Assembly (NCBI GenBank): GCA_016932965.1 | Contig: JAFGBW010000043.1 | Location: 1 to 22,144 of the forward strand | Direction of reading: 5' to 3' | Source of the DNA: Candidatus Auribacterota bacterium | GTDB taxonomy: Bacteria > Auribacterota > JAFGBW01 | DNA: 22,144 bases | Part shown: positions 1 to 6,788 of the stretch, piece by piece | Layout: every line of letters starts with the position of its first letter | Position numbering within the stretch: position 1 is the stretch's first letter | Notes under the pieces: generated by a model | Seen by the model: only the letters and a program-made list of their open reading frames with translations | What the model was told of the DNA's origin: nothing | Database searches by the model: none | Translations under genes and position numbers: made by a program

Positions 1-288
1 CGTGGAAAAACCAGAAAATGGAAACGGGACAGGAACGGCGCCATGAATGATTATCAAAAGGCCATCGAATTGAATCCTCTGCTCACGGAAGCATGGTATA
101 ATCTTGGCTGGATGAAATATGATCAGGGCAATTACCGTGAAGCCATCCAGAATTTTGATAAAGCCATCCAGATCAATCCCGGATATGCTCCTGCTTATAA
201 TGTCCGTGCCTGGGCCAAGGAAGATATGGGCGATGTAACAGGCGCTCAAAGCGATCAGAAAAAGTATAAGGAACTCACGGGATTCTGA
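1..288 (+). CDS. TPR-repeat protein, 3' end (5' end outside window)
   Basis: The frame is open from base 1 to a TGA at 286-288. An ATG at 43 could start an 81-residue protein, but the 14 codons before it (beginning RGK and ending RNGA) have the form of the first helix of a TPR unit that leads straight into DYQKAIELNP, so I read this as the C-terminal part of a longer gene. Two further TPR units follow, with the usual A..NLG/Y..AI..F.KAI..NP spacing, then a short charged tail. TPRs are protein-interaction scaffolds; no catalytic motif is visible and the partner is unknown. It resembles the small TPR protein at 3100-3369 in repeat pattern and in its second-helix GD..GA.SD motif. A hairpin follows the stop by about a dozen bases. 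Confidence 0.75.
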   Translation, partial: RGKTRKWKRDRNGAMNDYQKAIELNPLLTEAWYNLGWMKYDQGNYREAIQNFDKAIQINPGYAPAYNVRAWAKEDMGDVTGAQSDQKKYKELTGF

Positions 289-299
289 TTAATCCGGTA

Positions 300-323
300 A
301 ACCCCCGCCTTAAGTCGCGGGTT
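300..323 (+). terminator. Imperfect hairpin after the TPR gene
   Basis: AACCC at 300-304 pairs with GGGTT at 319-323, and 10 of 12 opposed positions pair around a CTTAAG centre. It lies 12 bases past the TPR stop. Only a weak T-containing tail follows (AGTCAAATTT), so termination is plausible rather than certain. Confidence 0.4.
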
Positions 324-393
324 AGTCAAATTTAACAGATACGAAAGTATCATAAGAATAATTTCCACCCCGAAGGTAATTGGGAAAAGTTTT

Positions 394-464
394 GAGTTGT
401 GACTGTTGAGTTATGAGTTAACAAATGAAATTTCATTTAACTCAAAACTTAAAACTCAACACTC
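394..464. repeat. Inverted pair of heptamer arrays around a palindrome
   Basis: Four 7-base units (GAGTTGT, GACTGTT, GAGTTAT, GAGTTAA) run from 394 to 421. Four units on the other strand (TTAACTC, AAAACTT, AAAACTC, AACACTC) run from 437 to 464. Folded on each other they match at 22 of 28 positions. The 15-base centre contains the perfect palindrome ATGAAATTTCAT at 425-436. This occupies most of the 307-base gap between the TPR gene and dnaG; no coding frame is convincing there. Confidence 0.7.
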
Positions 465-595
465 ATCATTCTATTTTACGCTCCGTGGTGATATTATTCC
501 CTTAAAAATCAGATTTCAATGCGTTCCAAATATTCAATAAGATCAATTTACACATTTAGTGATCGGAAATAGATTCATTATTTTTTGGGGATACC

Positions 596-2383
596 TTGTT
601 CATTGACGAAGCCACAATCGAAGAAATCAGACAGCGGGTGGATATCGTTGAAACCGTCTCATCCTTTGTCGAGCTGAAACAATCAGGAAGATCTTTCAAG
701 GGGCTTTGCCCTTTTCATCTGGAAAAAACGCCGTCTTTTTTTGTTAACAGGGAAAGACAGAATTTTCATTGTTTTGGATGCGGTGTCTCAGGCAATGTGT
801 TTACTTTTTTAATGAAAATGGAGGGTTCCACTTTTGTGGATACGGTTCAAAAACTGGCCCAAAAGGTCGGGATCACTGTTCATAAACAGGAAGCCATTGA
901 TCCCAAGGCGAAAATAAAAGAAGAACTGTATCATCTGAATGAAATCATTTCGACCTGGTATGTCAAAAATTTGCTGCATTCGCAAAACGGAAAAGTTTCC
1001 CGTGAATATCTGGAAAAAAGGGGGCTGACTGATGAAACCATCCGGAATTTTTCCCTTGGTTATGCTCCGCCTTCGTGGGATGCTTTATCTCTCTATCTTA
1101 TTAAAAACGGATTCTCCCAAGAACGGCTGCTGGAAGCGGGCGTCTCACTTGTTTCTTCGAAACAAAAAAAGCTTTACGACCGCTTCAGAAACCGGGTGAT
1201 TTTTCCTATCTTGAATGCCTCCGGCCGTGTCATGGGATTTTCCGGCAGAACGCTGGATCCTAAGGAAAATGCCAAATATCTCAATTCGCCTGAATCCCTG
1301 ATCTTCAAAAAAAATCAGCTTTTATACGGGATTTTCCAGGCCAAAGAGGAGATGGTTAAAAAAGATTCAGTGATCCTGGTGGAAGGACACCTGGACCTTT
1401 GCATGATGCACCAATATGGATTTAAAAACGTTGTGGGGGTTCAGGGAACTGCTTTTTCGGATGAACAGGCACGGCTCATTTGCCGGTATACAAAAAATGC
1501 CGTTGTCTCTTTTGACGGAGATGAGGCCGGGATCAAGGCCTCCTTCCGGTTCCTTCCTATTGCCCTTTCTCATGAAATGAACTGCAAAATAGCCCCGCTC
1601 CCGATGGGGCAGGATCCCGCATCTTTATTGTTATCCAAAGGGAAAAAAGCCATGGAATCCGTCATGAAAGAATCCATCTCTCTTTTTGAATACAAGATAA
1701 AATATCTGATAGGGAACCAGGTGCTGACCCCGGAATTGAATCTGAGTGTGGTAAGGGAAATGATCCAGGATATACGCTCTGTCAAAAACCTGATTCTGTT
1801 GGACGGATTTGTACACTCGCTCTCTGTTTATTTAAGAGTCGGTGAAGAGTCCATCCGGATGGAAATAAACAAATCCAGCGCCAGGCATTTTTCTTATGAA
1901 CAACCGGGTGGGGTTGAAACAGGAAAGAAGCCACCGGATATTCACCCGGCAGAGAAAGAATTGATCCGGCTTGTTCTTTCCGCTCCAGAAATCCACGCCC
2001 ATATCTTCAGCAAGCTGAATTTTTCATGGATCATGCATCCGGCATGCAAACAAATCGCAGAAGCCGTGTTCAGGCTGCATTGTGACAGTCAGTTTCATCC
2101 GGATACTTTGAAGAGCCTTTTCAGGGATTCTCCGGAACTAGTGATGCTGATCGAATGGGGAGAGAGATTCCATTATGGTGAAAACCTCGATCAGGCTGTT
2201 TTTGATACCCTGAAAGGCCTGGAAAATCTTTCCTATCAGAATGAACTCAGGGAATTAAACGCCTCTTTAAAAGTAAAAGAGTCCCGCCATGAAAATGTGA
2301 CTGAACTGCTTCAGCAGATCGACCGCTGCCATAAAAAAATCAAGTCCGTCACTTTTGCCATCAACGGAAAAGAATTAAAATAA
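596..2383 (+). CDS. dnaG: DNA primase DnaG
   Basis: Makes the RNA primers used in chromosome replication, working with the DnaB helicase. The 595 residues match the usual bacterial length. The N-terminal CHC2 zinc-binding module is complete (C38, H41, C59, C62, inside CPFH...FHCFGC). The central RNA-polymerase domain includes a TOPRIM fold with VEGHLD near residue 262 and FDGDEAG near 306, the acidic metal-binding residues of the family. The C-terminal 150 or so residues are divergent, as expected for the helicase-binding domain. The start is TTG at 596: it aligns with the normal DnaG N-terminus (IDEATIEEIRQRVDIVE), a GGGG stretch sits 5 bases upstream, and the next internal ATG would delete the zinc finger. 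The gene is alone on its strand and converges on the 2401-3093 gene, sharing an inverted repeat at the stop codons. Confidence 0.97.
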   Translation: MFIDEATIEEIRQRVDIVETVSSFVELKQSGRSFKGLCPFHLEKTPSFFVNRERQNFHCFGCGVSGNVFTFLMKMEGSTFVDTVQKLAQKVGITVHKQEAIDPKAKIKEELYHLNEIISTWYVKNLLHSQNGKVSREYLEKRGLTDETIRNFSLGYAPPSWDALSLYLIKNGFSQERLLEAGVSLVSSKQKKLYDRFRNRVIFPILNASGRVMGFSGRTLDPKENAKYLNSPESLIFKKNQLLYGIFQAKEEMVKKDSVILVEGHLDLCMMHQYGFKNVVGVQGTAFSDEQARLICRYTKNAVVSFDGDEAGIKASFRFLPIALSHEMNCKIAPLPMGQDPASLLLSKGKKAMESVMKESISLFEYKIKYLIGNQVLTPELNLSVVREMIQDIRSVKNLILLDGFVHSLSVYLRVGEESIRMEINKSSARHFSYEQPGGVETGKKPPDIHPAEKELIRLVLSAPEIHAHIFSKLNFSWIMHPACKQIAEAVFRLHCDSQFHPDTLKSLFRDSPELVMLIEWGERFHYGENLDQAVFDTLKGLENLSYQNELRELNASLKVKESRHENVTELLQQIDRCHKKIKSVTFAINGKELK

Positions 2384-2413
2384 CATTTTTGAAAAAAAAG
2401 TTATTTTAATTCT
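2371..2413. terminator. Perfect 14-bp inverted repeat joining two convergent gene ends
   Basis: AGAATTAAAATAAC at 2371-2384 is the exact reverse complement of 2400-2413, with a 15-base A/T loop between. The arms carry the last codons of both convergent genes, so dnaG and the minus-strand gene both end Glu-Leu-Lys-stop. The stem is very A/T-rich, flanked by A and T runs, and would be symmetrical for both transcripts. A bidirectional terminator is the likely role. Confidence 0.55.
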
Positions 2414-3093
2414 CCGGTATAACGACACTGGCCTACGCGGGGTGAGTTGACGATAGGCAGGAGATGATCTGGTCCGCATTTATGGGAACAAGAGCAGGTC
2501 TCACAAAGCCAGCCTTTGTCATCCCAGAGACAGTCCGAGCAGACTAGTTCCGCTTTTTTTCCGCATTCGATGCATCGGATTTCCGGCGTATTGTTCTGGG
2601 CGATCAAATGGACTTTTTTAGATGAACACCCTTGAAAAACATCTAAAACATGGATGGTCAATTCAGTGGGCGTTCCATAATCATATAGATAAGAGGCCCT
2701 GTCACCCTCGGACAGCAATGCATCCAGGGTATAATCCATGCTTTTTTCCTTGCCCGAGCGTTCTTCCTCTTCAGCAGGCGTGGAACAGTATCGTACGCCA
2801 TGGATCTTGAATTCACTCAAATGGCCGCAGCATTCCAGCCAGATTTCTCTCAAGAATTCATCGAGCAAAGACAGCTTGGCTTTTCCTGGAATTTCCGCGT
2901 AAAGCCAGTATAGCGGAATGGCGCTGCTTTCGATACTCAGACGAAAAATGGTCTCCTTTTTGGATTTTTTATCAGGACTCGGACTGTGTTTGCAGTTTTT
3001 CAGATGGGTCGGCATGCCGGTTTTGGGAAATTCTTTTCTGCACAGAAAACATCGGCCTTTTAAATTTTTAGATGAATGAGCGTGAGGCATCAT
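2401..3093 (-). CDS. pRiA4b ORF-3-like protein with two zinc-binding modules
   Basis: A 230-residue protein of unknown function. The N-terminus has a C-x2-C-x11-H-x3-C arrangement (C15, C18, H30, C34) that looks like a small zinc finger. The middle (about 50-155) resembles the plasmid pRiA4b ORF-3 family: an initial IRF-type strand, a helix reading LLDEFLREIWLECCGHLSEF, then an aromatic Y-YDYGTPTEL strand pair. The C-terminal 60 residues hold paired cysteines (C174/C177, C185/C188, C197/C200, C206 and H210), suggesting a second cross-braced zinc site, and end with an NSPRVGQCRYTG motif that I recall from this family. Start at 3093 with AAGGAG 6 bases upstream; the AAGGAG overlaps the stop codon of the preceding TPR gene, so the two are probably translationally coupled. 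The family assignment is by motif memory. Confidence 0.7.
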   Translation of the reverse strand: MMPHAHSSKNLKGRCFLCRKEFPKTGMPTHLKNCKHSPSPDKKSKKETIFRLSIESSAIPLYWLYAEIPGKAKLSLLDEFLREIWLECCGHLSEFKIHGVRYCSTPAEEEERSGKEKSMDYTLDALLSEGDRASYLYDYGTPTELTIHVLDVFQGCSSKKVHLIAQNNTPEIRCIECGKKAELVCSDCLWDDKGWLCETCSCSHKCGPDHLLPIVNSPRVGQCRYTGELK

Positions 3094-3099
3094 AACTCC

Positions 3100-3369
3100 T
3101 TACGAATCGTTTTTCTTTGCTTTTTTTCCTTTGGATTTTAATTTTTTTGATTTCGAGAAATCGGATCTGGCACCTTTAATATCCCCTTTGGAATAGCGCG
3201 CGTGCCCGCGCAAGTTATAGAGATTGGGGTTATCCGGATCCATTTCTATGGCCTTGTTAAAGTCATCAATCGCAGAAAGGTAATTACCTTTATTGAATTT
3301 ATCGGTCCCAACACGGCAGATATAATTAATCTCAGCCGCCTTTAAATCCAATAATTCATCATCTGTCAT
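3100..3369 (-). CDS. Small TPR-repeat protein
   Basis: 89 residues. Residues about 20-70 form one clear TPR plus a partial second (NYLSAIDDFNKAIEMDPDNPNLYNLRGHAR, shown here only as the family pattern: AI..F.KAIE.DP..), followed by a lysine-rich tail. There is no signal peptide, so it is probably cytoplasmic and acts as a protein-binding adaptor. A strong AAAGGAG lies 8 bases before the ATG at 3369 and a good promoter lies just upstream. It is the first gene of a two-gene minus-strand unit; its TAA sits inside the ribosome-binding site of the zinc-finger gene, so the two proteins may act together. Confidence 0.8.
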   Translation of the reverse strand: MTDDELLDLKAAEINYICRVGTDKFNKGNYLSAIDDFNKAIEMDPDNPNLYNLRGHARYSKGDIKGARSDFSKSKKLKSKGKKAKKNDS

Positions 3370-3429
3370 GAAAGGTCTCCTTTGTCGGTCAGAGCTTTTT
3401 CAACTCAATAAGAAAAATAAAGACGTTCT

Positions 3430-3459
3430 ATTATACATTATGTTAATTTCAAAAAACAA
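3430..3459 (-). promoter_or_regulatory. Sigma70-type promoter for the TPR/zinc-finger unit
   Basis: Reading the minus strand, TTGTTT (3459-3454) is followed after 18 bases by a perfect TATAAT (3435-3430). It lies about 60 bases upstream of the TPR gene start and overlaps the start region of the divergent mltG, so the two directions could interfere with each other. Confidence 0.5.
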
Positions 3460-4520
3460 TGAAAAATATTCCATCCAAACTCGTCAAGGCAAAGGATGTA
3501 ATCATAAAATGGTTTTTAATCGGATGCAATCTTCTGCTGTCATTATTTATTCTGAATCTTTTTTCCGGCAGTTTTCTTGAACTGCATACGCGAACATCCT
3601 CTGAAAAAGAGGATGGCAACTCAAAGCTTTTTATCATTAAACAGAATCAAAGTCTTCAAGATGTGGCCGCCCGACTGGAAGAGGCCGGATTGATCCCTTC
3701 AAAAAAAAATTTTTTACAATGGATCATCCGGATGAATTTGGACAGGACCATTCAGACAGGCCGATTTCATATTAAAAAAGATTTTTCTCTATGGAAGATC
3801 ATAAAAAAACTGTGCAATCACGCTTCCTCCATGGAAAAGATAACCTTTCCGGAAGGGTTGAATCTCAGGCAGACTTTCAATCTGCTCGAAGAGTATGGAT
3901 TGGATAAAAGTAAATTGCTTTTACTATCCAGGGATAAAGCGTTCATTGAATCACTGAATATCGAGGTCTCCAGCCTGGAGGGTTTTCTTTTCCCGGATAC
4001 TTATTTCATCTATTACGGGGAAGACGAAAAAAAAGTCCTTAAAATGATGGTCAAACGTTTCCATGAGATCATTGGGTCCTTGAATATTGCTTCTTCAGTG
4101 TGTTATCAATCCCATGGCCTATACACGGGAATCATTCTCGCCTCCATCATAGAAAAGGAGGCCGCCTATCCTCCGGACCGCCCTCATGTTTCTTCTGTAT
4201 TCTGGAACCGTTTGAATCAAAATTGGAGGCTGGATGCGGACACCACGGTTCATTACATCCTCAATCAATGGCAGAGGCCTCTGACCAGACAGGATTTGAA
4301 AGTCGATTCCCCTTATAACACACGGCGTTACAAGGGACTTCCTCCCACACCCATCTGTAATCCCGGCAGGGTATCGATTCAGGCGGCTTTTTTTCCGGAT
4401 AAAAGCAAAGACATGTTTTTCATTTGTTCCGGGGACGAGGTTGGTTCATCCATTTTCAGCCGGACACACTCCGAGCATAATCAAATCAAGAAAAAGTTAA
4501 AAAAAGAGGGTAAATTGTAA
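3459..4520 (+). CDS. mltG: Endolytic murein transglycosylase MltG (YceG-like)
   Basis: Cleaves nascent peptidoglycan strands within the chain, setting glycan length; acts in the periplasm, anchored in the inner membrane. The 353-residue protein has a short basic N-terminus, one membrane helix at about 17-36, a LysM-like segment (VAARLEEAGLIPS, about 69-81), and the YceG catalytic domain. Family signatures visible are FPEGLNLRQTF, LEGFLFPDTY, the ASIIEKEA catalytic-glutamate motif (E232/E234), VFWNRL, DADTTVHY, SPYNTRRYKGLPPTPICNPG (split here: SPYNTRRY then GLPPTPICNPG). No strong ribosome-binding site precedes the ATG at 3459; the start is chosen because it gives a normal cytoplasmic tail. 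It is divergent from the TPR unit and upstream of the msbA-like gene. Confidence 0.93.
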   Translation: MKNIPSKLVKAKDVIIKWFLIGCNLLLSLFILNLFSGSFLELHTRTSSEKEDGNSKLFIIKQNQSLQDVAARLEEAGLIPSKKNFLQWIIRMNLDRTIQTGRFHIKKDFSLWKIIKKLCNHASSMEKITFPEGLNLRQTFNLLEEYGLDKSKLLLLSRDKAFIESLNIEVSSLEGFLFPDTYFIYYGEDEKKVLKMMVKRFHEIIGSLNIASSVCYQSHGLYTGIILASIIEKEAAYPPDRPHVSSVFWNRLNQNWRLDADTTVHYILNQWQRPLTRQDLKVDSPYNTRRYKGLPPTPICNPGRVSIQAAFFPDKSKDMFFICSGDEVGSSIFSRTHSEHNQIKKKLKKEGKL

Positions 4521-4561
4521 CTGCTGTCGGTAAAGGGATGAAGCAAGGCCCGAAAAATTTT

Positions 4562-4588
4562 TTCGTGCTCTTCATGTCCTTCATGGTA
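4562..4588 (+). repeat. Three tandem 9-base units
   Basis: TTCGTGCTC, TTCATGTCC and TTCATGGTA follow one another exactly at period 9 in the gap between mltG and the msbA-like gene. A short palindrome (CGAAAAA/TTTTTCG, 4551-4565) touches the left edge. No gene is present in this gap. Confidence 0.65.
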
Positions 4589-4639
4589 TGATAGCTTTTC
4601 ATGCCTTATGACGTCATTTACAAGCAAATGGATTAAGCG

Positions 4640-6442
4640 ATGAAAAAATATCTCAAAGTTTTAAGGGTGGCTTTTCCCTATGCTCATGTATGGACAGCGG
4701 CCCTTGTTTTTATGGGCATCTTTACCTTGTGCAACGCTGTATCTGTCATGGGAATGATCCCGTTGATTGACAGGGTTCTTGCCGGAAAACCCGTGACATT
4801 TCATCTTTCAGTTGATGTGCCTTATAAGGAGAAACTGGATTGGCTTCTGGCATGGGTGAATCAATACCAGCCCCTGGTTCTTTTGAAAATGATCTGCTTT
4901 TTTCTGGTGACGGCTACCGTCATCAAGGGCATCTCCCAGTTCTTTCAGGAAGTCCTGATGGAATGGGTCAGCCAGAAAATCGCCAGAGATTTGCGGTGCG
5001 CCCTGTTTAACAAATTTTTTTACCTCCCCATGAGTTTTTTTTCGGGAAGCCGTACCGGTGAATTGATCACACGGATCACTTCCGACGTCGGCCTCCTGCA
5101 GGTCATTTTTTCCGGCCGTTTCACCAATTCCATTCTGGATTGCCTGCATTTTTTTCCATTCATGATCATCGTGATCCTCATGGACTGGAAAATGGCGCTC
5201 ATTTGCCTTGTTGTGATCCCTCTCGCCATGACTCCTATTGTCTTAATCGGCAGAAAAATCCGAAAATTTTCCAGAAAGACCCAGGAAAATCTCGCTGATG
5301 TATCCTCCCGGGTCCATGAAGTTGTCGGGGCGTTGAAAATAGTCAAGGTGTTCGGACAAACTGAAAAGGAACAGAGCCGTTTTGGAGATGTTTGTGGAAA
5401 AGCCGTTAAAATCAGGGTGAAATCGCAGAAAAAGGAAGCCATTCTGACTCCGGTCACGGAATTAATCGGAGTCGGAACTGGAGGCCTGTTATTATGGTGG
5501 TTCGCCCCTTTAGTGTTACATGGAAAAATGAGTCTGGGCACTTTTTTGACGTACTTCACCTGCATCGGCTGTATGATTAAACCCATCAAAACGTTTGGAA
5601 AAATCCAGGCCACCATTCAGATAGCCATGGGAGGAGCGGACAGGATTTTTCATCTTCTGGAACAACCGGATGAAACAGGGGAGTTGACCGGAGAAAAAAT
5701 GGACTTGAAATTCACTGAACAGATCCGGTTCGAGCAGGTGAGCTACTCCTATCAAAAAGACATTCCCGTATTAAGAAATATTAATTTTGAAATGAAGAAA
5801 GGCGAGGTGATCGCCCTGGTTGGACCTTCTGGATCCGGCAAAACCACGATCGCCAATATGATCCCCCGTTTTTTTGATCCTCTTTCCGGAAGCATCTGGA
5901 TTGATGGAAAAAATATGAAAAATATCCATGTCTCTTCCATCCGGAAAATCATGGGACTGGTGACCCAGGAGCCTATTCTTTTTAACGCAACGGTGAGGGA
6001 AAATATCTGCTACGCTAAACCGGACGCCGCAATGGAAGAAATCGTCAAAGCCGCGAAACTAGCCAGAGCGCATGAATTTATCTCTTCCATGGAAAAGGGT
6101 TATGATACCGTCATCGGAGAGAGGGGGGTGAGGCTGTCAGGCGGTGAAAAACAGCGTATTTCCATTGCCAGAGCATTATTAAAAAACCCGGATGTGTTTA
6201 TTTTCGATGAAGCGACTTCAGCTCTGGACACGGAAAATGAAAAATACGTTCAGGAAGCCATTGATCAAGTCATGGAGGATAGAACCGTCCTGGTCATTGC
6301 CCACAGGTTGTCCACGGTTGTCAAAGCCCATCAGATTCTTGTTCTGGAGAACGGCCGGATCATTCAGCGCGGTACACACAGTGAATTGATCAACACGGAA
6401 GGTTTATATAAAAAATTGTATGAAATGAATTTTGAGACATAA
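4640..6442 (+). CDS. msbA: ABC exporter of the MsbA/lipid-flippase type
   Basis: A 600-residue half-transporter with a fused membrane and ATPase domain, the architecture of MsbA and related exporters that act as homodimers in the inner membrane. About six membrane helices lie in residues 15-320. The ATPase domain has Walker A GPSGSGKTT at 395-403, Q-loop TQEPILFNATVREN, signature LSGGE at 499-503, Walker B FIFDE near 520-524 followed by ATSALD, and the H-loop IAHRLS. The N-terminal layout (a long first loop, VMGMIPLIDRVLAG) fits lipid-A-core flippases. LpxL-like and MltG genes in the same window support an envelope role, but substrate cannot be read from sequence and related drug or peptide exporters share the fold. 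The ATG at 4640 has only a weak GGA upstream. Confidence 0.85.
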   Translation: MKKYLKVLRVAFPYAHVWTAALVFMGIFTLCNAVSVMGMIPLIDRVLAGKPVTFHLSVDVPYKEKLDWLLAWVNQYQPLVLLKMICFFLVTATVIKGISQFFQEVLMEWVSQKIARDLRCALFNKFFYLPMSFFSGSRTGELITRITSDVGLLQVIFSGRFTNSILDCLHFFPFMIIVILMDWKMALICLVVIPLAMTPIVLIGRKIRKFSRKTQENLADVSSRVHEVVGALKIVKVFGQTEKEQSRFGDVCGKAVKIRVKSQKKEAILTPVTELIGVGTGGLLLWWFAPLVLHGKMSLGTFLTYFTCIGCMIKPIKTFGKIQATIQIAMGGADRIFHLLEQPDETGELTGEKMDLKFTEQIRFEQVSYSYQKDIPVLRNINFEMKKGEVIALVGPSGSGKTTIANMIPRFFDPLSGSIWIDGKNMKNIHVSSIRKIMGLVTQEPILFNATVRENICYAKPDAAMEEIVKAAKLARAHEFISSMEKGYDTVIGERGVRLSGGEKQRISIARALLKNPDVFIFDEATSALDTENEKYVQEAIDQVMEDRTVLVIAHRLSTVVKAHQILVLENGRIIQRGTHSELINTEGLYKKLYEMNFET

Positions 6443-6788
6443 AAAGGAATCATGAATGTCCGGCTTAAAAATCAAGAAATAACGTGAAACACAATAAAAT
6501 AGTGCGATTGATTAAAAATAAAAGGAAGCCGGACATGGAATTAAGAATTTTAAAAGAAACGTCTTCGACTTTTGTGATGGATGGAGTCCGAAGGCCGGAA
6601 CAATACTGAATTATCAATTCTAAAAAATGTTGCTCAAAATTTGATACGATAGAGAAGAACATAAGCGCGAAAAAAAAACAGACCTGACAGTAGTGAAACA
6701 GTATACATCAAAATTTCTCTGCGCCTCAGCGACTCTGCGCGAAATCAATATTTATGGATGAAAGTGACCTGATACTTGAGTACTTCAT
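6443..6788. other. 346-base gap between msbA-like and M20 genes
   Basis: It contains an 11-base inverted repeat, ATGTCCGGCTT at 6456-6466 and its complement at 6526-6536, and a 24-codon open stretch from an ATG at 6535 to a TGA at 6607-6609 that I do not recognise. It also contains the period-8 array at 6717-6740. No credible full-length gene is seen on either strand; the region may hold decayed sequence. Confidence 0.5.
6717..6740 (+). repeat. Three tandem 8-base units (CTCTGCGC type)
   Basis: CTCTGCGC, CTCAGCGA and CTCTGCGC are perfectly in register at period 8, flanked by TTT and GAAA. The same core occurs inverted at 8225-8250. It is G/C-rich against an A/T-rich gap. Confidence 0.7.

Noticed and set aside
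394-464. CRISPR array
   Set aside because: Units are 7 bases with no spacers, and no cas genes are present in the window.
4551-4565. CGAAAAATTTTTTCG palindrome as a terminator for mltG
   Set aside because: The central loop is one base, there is no G/C stem and no T tail, so it cannot form a normal terminator.
4808-5755. Minus-strand frames antisense to the msbA-like gene
   Set aside because: Shadows of a strongly supported ABC transporter; no start signals and low-complexity translations.
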